NCBI GenBank assembly: GCA_965249815.1
Contig: CBDFMV010000003.1
Span: 2,418,001-2,482,000 of the forward strand
Direction of reading: 5' to 3'
DNA: 64,000 nucleotides
Source: JAJAZB01 sp965249815
Lineage (GTDB): Bacteria > Bacteroidota > Bacteroidia > Cytophagales > Spirosomataceae
Shown one piece after another: positions 53,627 to 61,810 of the stretch; the stretch's first letter is position 1; every line of letters starts with the position of its first letter. A program made the position numbers and the translations under genes. The notes under the pieces are model-generated. The model worked only from the letters and a program-made list of their open reading frames with translations, did not search any database and had not been told where the DNA came from.

Positions 53627-53662
53627 CCGCCCGACTCGCATTAGGCGTTCGGGCGGGGTTTT
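53627..53662 (+). terminator. Hairpin after atpE
   Basis: CCGCCCGA pairs with TCGGGCGG across a 14-nt loop, followed by GGTTTT. Weak as a terminator; may stabilise atpE mRNA. Confidence 0.5.
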
Positions 53663-53751
53663 CAACCAGAGTGAAACAAATTCGAGTTCGTTGAGCGGAG
53701 ATTTTTGCGTGCGCTCATTTTCAAATCGGCACATTTTCAAATTCTCAAATT

Positions 53752-54246
53752 ATGGATCTGATTACCCCGAGTTTTGGCCTGATTTTCTGGCAGTTGGTGT
53801 TTTTCCTGCTGCTGGTGTTCGTGCTTGGTAAATTTGCCTGGAAGCCCATTCTGGCCAGCCTGCGCGAGCGCGAGCAGAGCATCGAAGACGCCCTCGAACT
53901 GGCCCAGAAAACCCGCGCCGAAATGGCCGACCTCAAAGCCAGCAACGAAAAACTGATGGCCGAAGCCCGCGTGGAGCGCGATGCCATCCTGAAAGAGGCC
54001 CGGCAGGCCGCCGAGGGCCTCATCGCCGAGTCGCGGAACGCCGCCGCCGAGGCGGGCCGGAGGGAACTGGAAAAAGCCCGCAAGGCCATCCAGGACGAAC
54101 AGGCCGCCGTGGTGGCGCAGATGAAAAAAGACATCGCTGCCCTCTCGCTCCAGATTGCCGAGAAGGTGCTGCACCGTGAACTGGCCGACAAAAAAGCCCA
54201 GGAAGCCCTCGTAACCGACCTCGTGGCCAACGCTCGGCTGAATTGA
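53752..54246 (+). CDS. atpF: ATP synthase Fo subunit b
   Basis: Peripheral stalk subunit, 164 aa. One N-terminal membrane helix (FGLIFWQLVFFLLLVFVLGKF, about 6-26) is followed by the conserved WKPILASLREREQSIEDAL. A long Ala/Glu/Lys-rich coiled coil runs to the C-terminus. It lies 157 nt after atpE and 111 nt before atpH; both gaps are larger than usual for this operon. Confidence 0.95.
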   Translation: MDLITPSFGLIFWQLVFFLLLVFVLGKFAWKPILASLREREQSIEDALELAQKTRAEMADLKASNEKLMAEARVERDAILKEARQAAEGLIAESRNAAAEAGRRELEKARKAIQDEQAAVVAQMKKDIAALSLQIAEKVLHRELADKKAQEALVTDLVANARLN

Positions 54247-54357
54247 GTTGGCAGTTAACAGGAAGCAGTTAGCAGTAAAATGTTTTTGCTTTCCGAATGA
54301 ATCGGGGAAGGAAGATGGCCAATTCTTAATTCCTGATTTTTAATTCCTAATTGACCC

Positions 54358-54897
54358 ATGTCCGACCAAACCGTGGCGTTTCGGTACGCCAAATCGCTCA
54401 TCGACCTGGCCCAGGAACGGGGCATCACCGAAACGATCGCCGCCGACATGCAGTTGTTCAGCCAGGTGGCCCGCGACAGCCGCGCCCTGGTGGTGGCCCT
54501 GCAAAGCCCCATCGTGAAGCACTACAAAAAGCTGGCGATCCTGGAGGCGGTTTTCAAGAAAAAAGTGGACCCGGTCACGTATTCCATTTTTGAAATCCTC
54601 ACGCGCAAAAACCGTGAGGGCCTGCTGCCCGCCATTGCCGAAGAATTTCAGCGCCAGTACGACGACCTCATGGGCATTCAGAAAGCCCAGGTCACGAGCG
54701 TGGTGCCGCTGACCGACGCCCAGCGCAAAACCCTCACCGAACTCGTGGCCAAAGCCACGGGCCGCACGGTGCAGTTGCAGGAAAAACAGGATGCGCGCCT
54801 CATCGGCGGATACGTGCTCCGCGTGGGCGACCGCCAGTTGGACGCCTCCATCCGCAGCCGCCTCAACGACCTGAAAGTGAACTTCCTGCATAACTGA
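54358..54897 (+). CDS. atpH: ATP synthase F1 subunit delta
   Basis: Connects the b-subunit stalk to F1, 179 aa. Family phrases are VAFRYAKSLIDLAQERGITE at the N-terminus, FEILTRKNREGLLPAIAEEF in the middle and IGGYVLRVGDRQLDASIRSRL near the end. Usually atpA and atpG follow directly; here the next gene is a DnaG-like primase, so the F1 genes must lie elsewhere in the genome. The gap before atpH contains degenerate GTTAGCAG and AATTCCTAATT-type repeats. Confidence 0.95.
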   Translation: MSDQTVAFRYAKSLIDLAQERGITETIAADMQLFSQVARDSRALVVALQSPIVKHYKKLAILEAVFKKKVDPVTYSIFEILTRKNREGLLPAIAEEFQRQYDDLMGIQKAQVTSVVPLTDAQRKTLTELVAKATGRTVQLQEKQDARLIGGYVLRVGDRQLDASIRSRLNDLKVNFLHN

Positions 54898-54904
54898 GTT
54901 CATT

Positions 54905-54951
54905 GTTTAGGGTTCGTCAGGCATTTCAACGCTGAACCCTGAACACTAAAC
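54905..54951. repeat. Imperfect inverted repeat after atpH (GTTTAGGGTTC type)
   Basis: AGGGTTC at 54909-54915 pairs with GAACCCT at 54934-54940, extended by GTTTA and TAAAC at the outer ends. Same vocabulary as the repeats at 5.2 and 57.7 kb. Confidence 0.6.
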
Positions 54952-54994
54952 TTACCATCTTTACCTGTTTGCAATGGTAAAAAAGGCTTCGGCA

Positions 54995-55023
54995 TTGCCG
55001 GGGTCTTTTTTGTTTTAGTTTTG
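54995..55023 (+). promoter_or_regulatory. Predicted promoter of the DnaG-like gene
   Basis: TTG at 54995-54997, an 18-nt spacer and TAGTTTTG at 55016-55023, a full match to TAnnTTTG. The coding start follows only 20 nt later, so the leader would be short. This marks a transcription unit separate from the atp cluster. Confidence 0.6.
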
Positions 55024-55042
55024 TCTGAACCGCTTCAGACCC

Positions 55043-56119
55043 GTGGACCTCCTCGAACGCCTTCAGGAAATCGACATCCTCACCGTGGCCCGCGATCTGG
55101 GCCTGGAAGTGAACGATTACGGCAAAATGCGTTGCCCGTTTCACGAGGAAGACACGCCCTCGCTGGTGTTTTACACGACCACCAACAGTTTTTACTGCTT
55201 CGGCTGCGGCAAAACCGGCAACAGCGTCACGCTCTGCGCCGAGGTGGGCAAACACAGCGTCGGCGAGGCCATCCGGCAACTCACCATGCGGTATTTGCCC
55301 GACACGGGTAACCAGAAAAAAGGCTGGCAAAAACCCGGAATGCGGCCCAATCCCGACTTGCCGCACCTCAAACCGCTGGGCAGCACCAAGCCCGACGGCC
55401 ACGAAGAAATCCACTCGGTCATCTACGAAAGCCTGCGCGATTTCTGCCTCGGCCAGCCCAGCAACGCGGTGTCGCAGCAAGCACTAACGTACCTGAAGGG
55501 CCGTGGTTTTTCGGAAAAAACCATCCGTGACTTCCGGCTTTTTGCCATCAAAGACTACGCCGAGGCGTCGTGGCACCTGAGAAGCCGTTTTGCCACGCTC
55601 GACTTGCAGGCGTCGGGATTGTTCAACGAAAAGAACAACCTGATTTTCTTCAAACACCCGCTGCTGATTCCCTACTACCGCGACGGGCGCATGGTGTACC
55701 TGCAGGGGCGCTACCTCGGCCCGCCGCCCGAGGGATTTCACAAGTACATGTTTCTGGTTGGGAAACCCGTGACGCTCTTCAACCACGACCTGCTGCGCGA
55801 CCTGCGCCTGGGCACCCGCGTGTACGTGACCGAGGGGGCCTTCGACTGCATGACCCTCACGCAGGCGGGTTTCGCGGCGGTGAGTTTGGGCAGCGCCAAC
55901 GTGTTCAAGCGCGAGTGGGCGAAGCTTTTCCGGCGCTACGAAGTCTGTTTTTACCTCGACAACGACACCGCCGGGCACCGCGCCGCGCAGGAGTTGGAAG
56001 TGATTTTCCACCAGCTTGGCATTAGCACCACGCAGCAGTGGAAAACGCCCCCGGCGGGCTACAAAGACATCAACGACTATTGGCAGGCGCGGGGTGGGGT
56101 GCAGGGGGAGTTGTTTTGA
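55043..56119 (+). CDS. DnaG-like primase with CHC2 zinc finger and Toprim
   Basis: A 358-residue protein with the CHC2 zinc-binding motif (Cys31, His34, Cys52, Cys55 in CPFHEEDTPS and FYCFGCGKTGN). A catalytic-core segment follows (KTIRDFRLFAIKDYAEASWH to LIPYYRDGRMVYLQGR). The Toprim domain has its Glu in VYVTEGAFDCMTL and its Asp pair in CFYLDNDTAGHRAAQEL. The C-terminal helicase-interaction domain of replicative DnaG (about 600-650 aa) is missing, so this is probably a second, phage- or plasmid-type primase. Start is GTG at 55043, supported by the promoter just upstream. No phage genes are visible around it and codon use looks like the neighbours. Confidence 0.85.
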   Translation: MDLLERLQEIDILTVARDLGLEVNDYGKMRCPFHEEDTPSLVFYTTTNSFYCFGCGKTGNSVTLCAEVGKHSVGEAIRQLTMRYLPDTGNQKKGWQKPGMRPNPDLPHLKPLGSTKPDGHEEIHSVIYESLRDFCLGQPSNAVSQQALTYLKGRGFSEKTIRDFRLFAIKDYAEASWHLRSRFATLDLQASGLFNEKNNLIFFKHPLLIPYYRDGRMVYLQGRYLGPPPEGFHKYMFLVGKPVTLFNHDLLRDLRLGTRVYVTEGAFDCMTLTQAGFAAVSLGSANVFKREWAKLFRRYEVCFYLDNDTAGHRAAQELEVIFHQLGISTTQQWKTPPAGYKDINDYWQARGGVQGELF

Positions 56120-56123
56120 TGAA

Positions 56124-56181
56124 AGAAAAAAGGAGTCGGGGAAAGGATTGGTCACATCTCCTTTTTCCCGACTCCTTTTTT
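56124..56181 (+). terminator. Long hairpin after the DnaG-like gene
   Basis: GAAAAAAGGAGTCGGG pairs with CCCGACTCCTTTTTTC; it starts 4 nt after the stop and ends in T-rich sequence. The following 150 nt before the next gene show no ORF. Confidence 0.8.
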
Positions 56182-56333
56182 CCAGGCTCACCAGCGTGTT
56201 TTCCCGGTTCACCGCGCGCTTCTTCCAGTTGAGGGGCAACGCCCGTGGTTTCCGCCGCGTCGCCCGCCAATTTTGAATCGTCAGCCGGGAAAAACCCGCC
56301 GGGCGAGCCTCAACTCAATCAACTCTTCAAAAA

Positions 56334-56840
56334 ATGAAAAAGTACGTTACCCTCTTTTTGCTCGGCGGCATGTTGCTGAGCGGCGTTTCCTGCAAAAAAG
56401 ACAGCAACGAATCTGCGCCCGACACCGGCAGCAACGCGCCCGTCTTTGTGGGCAAACGCTGGGCGGTGGAGTCCATCCTCATCCAGCCCGCCATCGACCT
56501 CGACGGCGACGGCAAACCCGACCCCGACCTGGTGCCGTTGATGGACGCCTGCAACCAGGACGACTCGGTGGTGTTTCAAGCCGATGGCAAGGTCATCGAA
56601 GACCACGGCACCGCGCTCTGCGACGACGACAACAACGCCAAAACCAAGCACGCCTACAACTGGACGTACAACGCCGCCGCCAAAAAAATCAACCTCGCCG
56701 ACGCGACCAACCCCGCCGACGTGACCACCTGGGAGGTGCTGGAAGCCAGCAACAGCACGTTGAAAGTGCACGTGACGATTCTGCCCGATGACGGCAAGAA
56801 CGGGGCGCTCAATGCCACCATGACAATGAAAGCGCGGTAA
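56334..56840 (+). CDS. Lipoprotein, lipocalin-like
   Basis: A 168-residue exported protein with lipobox GVSC (Cys20) and mature CKKDSNESAPDTG. The rest is beta-rich and compatible with the small lipocalin-like lipoproteins of Bacteroidota: KRWAVESILIQPAIDL, DDSVVFQADGKVIEDHG, TYNAAAKKINL and STLKVHVTILPDDG. An acidic DLDGDGKPDPD loop at about 57-67 resembles a calcium-binding loop. No specific ligand can be given. The cupin gene follows after 33 nt, so the two may be cotranscribed. Confidence 0.75.
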   Translation: MKKYVTLFLLGGMLLSGVSCKKDSNESAPDTGSNAPVFVGKRWAVESILIQPAIDLDGDGKPDPDLVPLMDACNQDDSVVFQADGKVIEDHGTALCDDDNNAKTKHAYNWTYNAAAKKINLADATNPADVTTWEVLEASNSTLKVHVTILPDDGKNGALNATMTMKAR

Positions 56841-56873
56841 GTTTTTCGTCGACAATCCACTCCTAAAACAACC

Positions 56874-57347
56874 ATGCAACTCACGACCCTCCAACCGGCG
56901 GTCGGTGCGGGTGAACCGCGCTGGTACCTTGCCAACCTGTTCCGCGTGCTGGTTTCCAGCGAACAAACCGACGGCGCGTATTCCCTCCTCGAAATGACCG
57001 TCCGCCAGGGCTTCGAGCCGCCCGCTCACTACCACGAGCGCGAAGACGAAGCGTTTTACGTGCTCGAAGGCCGCATCCGGTTTTACCTCGACGGCGAAGA
57101 AATCGTCGCCAGCGCGGGCGAGGCCGTGTTTCTGCCCCGGATGGTACCGCACGCCTTCAGGGTGGACACGATGACGGCCAAAGTGCTTCTGCTGCTTACA
57201 CCGGGCGATTTCGCCCATTTTTTCATCAACCTCAGCGAAGAAGCCCCCGCCAACGTGATGCCCGCCATCCCGCAGGGACCACCCCCGCCGTACCTGCTCG
57301 ACGCCATCGCGGTTGAAAGCGCCGTTTTTGGGATTCGGTACGTATAG
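56874..57347 (+). CDS. Cupin-domain protein
   Basis: A 157-residue cytoplasmic protein with one cupin domain. Motif 1 is PPAHYHEREDEAFYVLEGRI, with two His and a Glu as metal ligands. Motif 2 is AVFLPRMVPHAFRVDTM, with the last His. The closest type is the quercetin-2,3-dioxygenase-like single cupins. The substrate is unknown, and many such proteins act as isomerases or small-molecule binders. Confidence 0.85.
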   Translation: MQLTTLQPAVGAGEPRWYLANLFRVLVSSEQTDGAYSLLEMTVRQGFEPPAHYHEREDEAFYVLEGRIRFYLDGEEIVASAGEAVFLPRMVPHAFRVDTMTAKVLLLLTPGDFAHFFINLSEEAPANVMPAIPQGPPPPYLLDAIAVESAVFGIRYV

Positions 57348-57442
57348 AAAGTCTCGTTCAACTCATTTTCAGGAAAACCCTGCCCAGGCAAAACCGGCAA
57401 CCGGCGTGGCCAAACGCAACTAAGGAAACAACCCAAACCGGG

Positions 57443-57473
57443 AAAGCGACCGGCGCGAAGCCGGTCGCTTTTG
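57443..57473 (+). terminator. Terminator after the cupin gene
   Basis: AAAGCGACCGGC and GCCGGTCGCTTT form a 12-bp stem around GCGAA with a short T run. It lies just upstream of the small basic ORF, so that ORF would need read-through or its own start. Confidence 0.85.
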
Positions 57474-57499
57474 CTCCACTTCTTCAAAAACAGAACGCT

Positions 57500-57610
57500 A
57501 TGAAACGCCTCATTCAATCCCTCTCGCGGGCCGCCAAAGCCCGTCGTGCCCTGCGCGCTCACCGCCAGCACCGCCGCCACCCCCAGCAGGCCTGGTGGGG
57601 AAGTGAATAG
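57500..57610 (+). CDS. Possible 36-residue basic protein
   Basis: ATG at 57500 to TAG at 57610 encodes 36 residues, beginning MKRLIQSLSRAAKARR and ending QQAWWGSE. It has 8 Arg, 3 Lys and 4 His against one Glu, and a first half able to form an amphipathic helix. It is too short for standard ORF calls. It follows a terminator by 27 nt, and the next gene is 169 nt away. I know no family for it; it could be a nucleic-acid- or membrane-binding microprotein, or chance. Confidence 0.35.
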   Translation: MKRLIQSLSRAAKARRALRAHRQHRRHPQQAWWGSE

Positions 57611-57678
57611 ATTCAACGCAGGTTGTGTGGTATCAGAACAGGCAAAGCAGGTTGTGGCGGCGGTTGGTGGCGGATGGG

Positions 57679-57723
57679 GTTCAGGGTTTAGGATTATCGA
57701 TGTAACGAACCTAAACCCTGAAC
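57679..57723. repeat. Inverted repeat, 14-bp arms (GTTCAGGGTTTAGG)
   Basis: Arms 57679-57692 and 57710-57723 are exact complements. The phrase is followed by a further AACGCTAAACCCT. It sits in the 169-nt gap before the LytS-type kinase. Confidence 0.85.
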
Positions 57724-57743
57724 GCTAAACCCTAAAACTTTTT

Positions 57744-57751
57744 TATCTTCG
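57744..57751 (+). promoter_or_regulatory. Possible -7 box of the LytS-type kinase
   Basis: TATCTTCG, one base from TAnnTTTG, 28 nt before the proposed TTG start. No clear -33 TTG at 17-23 nt upstream, because that part is occupied by the repeat. Confidence 0.35.
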
Positions 57752-57779
57752 CGAAGCGACCCCCGAACCAACAACCTGC

Positions 57780-58883
57780 TTGAAGCACTTTACCGACAAA
57801 TGGCCCCGCCTCATCGGCATTGGACTCTTGCTGCTGTTCAGCATTCCCGCCACCCGAATCCGGAATGAACCCTTCGACGGGCGGATTCTGGCGCGGCTGG
57901 CCCTGTCGCTGGTCACCATCGTGGTGTTCTGGCACGTGAACCGGTTTCTGATTCTTCGCCTGCGCGCCCGGTTTCCCGAGCGGCGGCAGCGCCCGGTGCG
58001 GGGGCTGGTCGCTTTTGCCCTGGGTGTTCCGGCGTCGGTGGTGGTGTTGTGGGGGATGACGCTGCTGCGCCATGCGGTGCTGGACGGCTCGGTGGAGACG
58101 GTTCTGAACCGCGATCTTCATGCCAGCGTGTCCGTCAACGGGACGGTGATTCGCTTCATGCCTTTTGGCCTTAACCTCTTCCAGGGGGCCTTCGACTTTA
58201 CGCTGTTTTTCGTGCTGTACGAGGTGCTGTTTATGGCCAGCGACGCGCTGCTGGTGCGCAACCGCCTGGCACAATCCGAAAAGGAAAAAGAAAGCCTCCG
58301 CGCCGCCAACCTGCAAAGCCAGTTGGAAGCCCTCAAGCAGCAGGTCAATCCGCATTTTCTGTTCAACAGCCTCAACGTGCTCGACTCGCTCATCGAGGAA
58401 AACCCCGTCCGGGCGCGGGTTTTTCTCGAAGAACTCTCGACCGTGTACCGGTACCTGCTCCGGGCCAACGAGCAGCCGCTGACGCCACTCGCCGCCGAGC
58501 TTCAGTTTATCGAAGCGTATTTTCACCTGCTGAAAACCCGCCACGGCGAGGGCCTGCACCTCGATTTGCGCGTGCAAAGCGGCCAGGAAACCCACCAACT
58601 GCCGCCCCTGACGCTGCAATTGCTGGTCGAGAACGCCGTCAAACACAACGTCATCCTGCCTGAGCAACCCCTGACCATCGAGATTTTCACCCACGGCGAT
58701 AGCCTCACCGTGCGCAACAACCTCCAGCGCAAACGCTCGCGGGTGGCTTCCAACGGCGTGGGCCTGAGCAACATCCTGACGCAGTACCAGATGCTCGGCC
58801 AGGACCTCCCGACTGTCCACGACGACGGCAAGTTGTTTTCGGTGACGGTCCCGCTGGTGGCGGGACCGAACGGGCAGGAGTAA
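57780..58883 (+). CDS. LytS-type sensor histidine kinase
   Basis: Membrane histidine kinase of the LytS/YpdA class, 367 aa. The N-terminal half has about four hydrophobic helices (IGIGLLLLFSI, LALSLVTIVVFWHV, LVAFALGVPASVVVLWGM, FTLFFVLYEVLFMA). A coiled segment (QSEKEKESLRAANLQSQLEA) leads to the phospho-acceptor box QQVNPHFLFNSLNVLDSLIE. The ATPase has the N box LQLLVENAVKHNV and G box GVGLSNI. Partners are normally LytTR response regulators, but none lies next to it. The start is TTG at 57780; no better ATG precedes the first helix. Confidence 0.88.
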   Translation: MKHFTDKWPRLIGIGLLLLFSIPATRIRNEPFDGRILARLALSLVTIVVFWHVNRFLILRLRARFPERRQRPVRGLVAFALGVPASVVVLWGMTLLRHAVLDGSVETVLNRDLHASVSVNGTVIRFMPFGLNLFQGAFDFTLFFVLYEVLFMASDALLVRNRLAQSEKEKESLRAANLQSQLEALKQQVNPHFLFNSLNVLDSLIEENPVRARVFLEELSTVYRYLLRANEQPLTPLAAELQFIEAYFHLLKTRHGEGLHLDLRVQSGQETHQLPPLTLQLLVENAVKHNVILPEQPLTIEIFTHGDSLTVRNNLQRKRSRVASNGVGLSNILTQYQMLGQDLPTVHDDGKLFSVTVPLVAGPNGQE

Positions 58884-58926
58884 GAGCACCCAATTTCTGC
58901 CTTTATCGATCAACGCAACCTCGCCG

Positions 58927-61326
58927 ATGAAATCCATTTTTCGCCTTTTCGCCGTTCTGCTGGCTACCACCGCCCACGCCCAACAACCCGACAAGTTGCT
59001 CTGGTACCGCCAACCCGCCGGGTATTTCGAAGAAAGCCTCGTGCTGGGCAACGGCACCCTGGGCGCGACGGTGTTCGGCGGGGTAGCGTCCGACAAAATC
59101 TACCTCAACGACGCCACGCTCTGGTCGGGCGAGCCGGTGAACCCGGCCATGAATCCCGAAGCGTACCGGGCCGTGCCCGCCATCCGCGAGGCGTTGCGCA
59201 ACGAGGATTACAAACTCGCCGACCAGCTCAACCGGAAATTGCAGGGGAAATTCTCGGAATCGTACGCCCCGCTCGGCACGCTGTTTCTCGATTTCGGGCA
59301 CGACGCCACCGCCCAAAACTACCGCCGCCAGTTGAGCCTCGCCGAGGCGGTTTCCACCCTGCGCTACGAGGCGGGCGGCGTGACCTACACCCGCGAGTAC
59401 TTCGTTTCTCAACCCGATAAAATTTTCGTCATCCGCCTGACCAGCAGCCGGAAAGGTGCGCTGAATTTTTCCGTGCGCTTCAACAGCCTGCTGCGCAATC
59501 ACGTCACGGCGGCGAACAACGTCCTGAAAGCCAACGGCTACGCGCCCACCCACGCCGAACCGAGTTATCGGGGAAACCGCCCCAACGCGGTCCGGTTCGA
59601 TTCCACGAAAGGCACCCGCTTCACCACCCTGGCCCGGATTAAGCCCCTGGGCGGCGGCAGGCTGGTCACGACCGACAGCACCGTGAGCCTCCGGGGCGGT
59701 ACCGAAGCGCTGCTGTTTGTCTCGATTGCCACGAGTTTCAACGGGTTCGCCAAAAACCCGGCCACCGAAGGTTTGCCCGATGCGCAACTTGCCGCCAACC
59801 GGTTGGCGCGGGCGTTTCCCAAATCCTTCGCCCAACTCCGGCAGGCTCACGTGGCCGATTACCAGCGGTTTTTCAACCGGGTCAGCCTGAACCTGGGCGG
59901 GAGCACCGCCCCCAACCTGCCCACCGACGAACGCCTGAAACGCTACGCCGACGGGGCGGAAGACCGGATGCTGGAAACGCTCTATTTCAACTTCGGGCGG
60001 TATCTGCTCATCAGCAGTTCGCGTACGCCCGGCGTACCCGCCAATTTGCAGGGCATCTGGAACCCGTACATTCGCCCGCCCTGGAGCAGTAATTACACGA
60101 CCAACATCAACGCCGAGGAAAACTACTGGCCCGCCGAAAACACCAACCTGTCGGAACTGCACGCGCCGTTGCTGGGCTTCATCCGCAACGCAGCCCAGAC
60201 CGGCGCGGTCACGGCCCGGACGTTTTACGGGGTCGGGGGCTGGTGCGTTGCGCACAATTCCGACATCTGGGCCATGAGCAACCCGGTGGGCGATTTCGGG
60301 CAGGGCGACCCGGTGTGGGCCAACTGGAATATGGGCGGAGCCTGGCTCGCCACGCACCTCTGGGAGCATTTTGCCTTCACACAAGACTTGACCTACCTGC
60401 GCCGGGACGCCTACCCGCTGATGAAAGGCGCGGCGCAGTTTTGCCTTGAATGGCTCGTGGAAGACAAGGAAGGACGGCTGATTACGTCGCCTTCGACTTC
60501 CCCCGAAAACCAGTTTCTGGCACCCGACGGGTACAAAGGAGCCACGCTTTACGGCGGCACCGCCGACCTGGCGATGATTCGGGAATGCTTCGCCCAAACC
60601 ATCGACGCCGCCCAACGCCTGAAGGTGGACGCGGATTTCCGGGAAAAACTACGGCAGGCCCTGGCGAAACTGCACCCGTACCAGGTGGGCAAAGCGGGCA
60701 ATTTGCAGGAATGGTACCACGACTGGGCCGACGTGGACCCCAAACACCGCCACCAGTCGCACCTGTTCGGGCTGTTTCCCGGCCACCACCTCACGCCCGA
60801 CAAAACCCCGGACCTGGCCCAGGCCTGCCGCCGGACGCTCGACATCAAGGGCGACGAAACGACGGGCTGGTCGAAAGGCTGGCGCATCAACCTCTGGGCG
60901 CGGCTCTACGACGGCAACCGCGCCTACAAAATGTACCGCGAACTGCTCCATTTCGTGCTGCCCGACGGCGTGAAAACCGACTACGCCCGCGGCGGCGGCA
61001 CCTACCCCAACCTGTTCGACGCCCACCCGCCGTTTCAGATTGACGGCAATTTTGGCGGCACTGCCGCTGTAGCCGAAATGCTGCTCCAGTCGGGCGATGG
61101 CGAACTGCGCCTGCTCCCCGCCCTACCCGACGCCTGGCCCAGTGGCAGCGTACGCGGCCTGCGGGCGCGGGGTGGGTTTGAAGTGGATATGGCCTGGGCA
61201 GACGGAAAACTCACCCGCGTGACGCTTTTCGCGCCGAAGGGCGGGACGGCGAAGCTCCTTTCGGGGGGGAAAACAAAGGCGGTTTTGCTGAAGGCGGGCG
61301 AACGGCGGGCGGTGGGGTGGGAGTAG
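58927..61326 (+). CDS. GH95 family alpha-L-fucosidase (or alpha-L-galactosidase)
   Basis: Secreted glycoside hydrolase of 799 aa, full length for GH95. Signal peptide MKSIFRLFAVLLATTAHAQ. The N-terminal beta domain starts LLWYRQPAGYFEESLVLGNG. The (alpha/alpha)6 barrel has TTNINAEENYWPAENTNLSE, the block with the two active-site Asn residues; GH95 usually has Met where the second Glu of AEEN is. The general acid Glu is in SPSTSPENQFLAP, and the base Asp in QIDGNFGGTAAVAEMLL. All key residues are present, so it should be active on fucosylated glycans. It is not next to a SusCD pair, and the only neighbour on the same strand is the LytS-type kinase, 43 nt upstream. Confidence 0.92.
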   Translation: MKSIFRLFAVLLATTAHAQQPDKLLWYRQPAGYFEESLVLGNGTLGATVFGGVASDKIYLNDATLWSGEPVNPAMNPEAYRAVPAIREALRNEDYKLADQLNRKLQGKFSESYAPLGTLFLDFGHDATAQNYRRQLSLAEAVSTLRYEAGGVTYTREYFVSQPDKIFVIRLTSSRKGALNFSVRFNSLLRNHVTAANNVLKANGYAPTHAEPSYRGNRPNAVRFDSTKGTRFTTLARIKPLGGGRLVTTDSTVSLRGGTEALLFVSIATSFNGFAKNPATEGLPDAQLAANRLARAFPKSFAQLRQAHVADYQRFFNRVSLNLGGSTAPNLPTDERLKRYADGAEDRMLETLYFNFGRYLLISSSRTPGVPANLQGIWNPYIRPPWSSNYTTNINAEENYWPAENTNLSELHAPLLGFIRNAAQTGAVTARTFYGVGGWCVAHNSDIWAMSNPVGDFGQGDPVWANWNMGGAWLATHLWEHFAFTQDLTYLRRDAYPLMKGAAQFCLEWLVEDKEGRLITSPSTSPENQFLAPDGYKGATLYGGTADLAMIRECFAQTIDAAQRLKVDADFREKLRQALAKLHPYQVGKAGNLQEWYHDWADVDPKHRHQSHLFGLFPGHHLTPDKTPDLAQACRRTLDIKGDETTGWSKGWRINLWARLYDGNRAYKMYRELLHFVLPDGVKTDYARGGGTYPNLFDAHPPFQIDGNFGGTAAVAEMLLQSGDGELRLLPALPDAWPSGSVRGLRARGGFEVDMAWADGKLTRVTLFAPKGGTAKLLSGGKTKAVLLKAGERRAVGWE

Positions 61327-61810
61327 GAGGAATAAAAACACCTTGCTCCGCATCCGCGTCACTGCCGTTTTACTTTTGAAATTAATCCACTTGTCACGCT
61401 GAGCTTGTCGAAGCGCGGGGTTCGCCTGCCCACCGTGCTTCGACAAGCTCAGCGTGACAACCACGTATCAATCTTTTGGGTGAAATGGTATAAAAACGGA
61501 CGAAGGAAGAACTGGGTGTTGGTGAGGCAAAGCGCGTCTGCGACGCGCACCGCACCTCCCGCATCCGCGTTACAAACGCGGACGAACGTGGGGATACCGA
61601 GTCGGTTTATTCCTTCCAAAAGCCGTTGAAATACATCGGTTGAGTCAAAAAATGACTATTTTTCAGGCAACAAAGTAACTCGCCACCAGCGCCGCCCCAG
61701 AGGGGCTTAAACTAAAATTCACTCGCAGGGTGCGAGCGAGTGCGGGGAAATTTATCCGTCCGCCCGCATTTTGCCAAGCCTTATTTTGTGCGTTCGCCTT
61801 TTTTGTCAGA
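61327..61810. other. 484-nt gene-free region rich in inverted repeats
   Basis: No coding frame found. Besides the 24-bp repeat listed separately it has GCGCGTC-TGC-GACGCGC at 61532-61548, TCCGCGT-TACAA-ACGCGGA at 61564-61582 and CACTCGC...GCGAGTG around 61720-61742. Base composition falls from GC-rich to AT-rich toward the endonuclease gene. It also has one copy of a 16-nt direct repeat at 61763-61778. Confidence 0.7.
61391..61460. repeat. Inverted repeat with perfect 24-bp arms (TTGTCACGCTGAGC)
   Basis: Arms 61391-61414 and 61437-61460, exact complements, spacer 22 nt; each holds TTGTCACGCTGAGCTTGTCG or its complement. I recall this word from other bacterial genomes, especially Bacteroidota. 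It lies 65 nt after the GH95 stop and may serve as its terminator. Confidence 0.85.
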
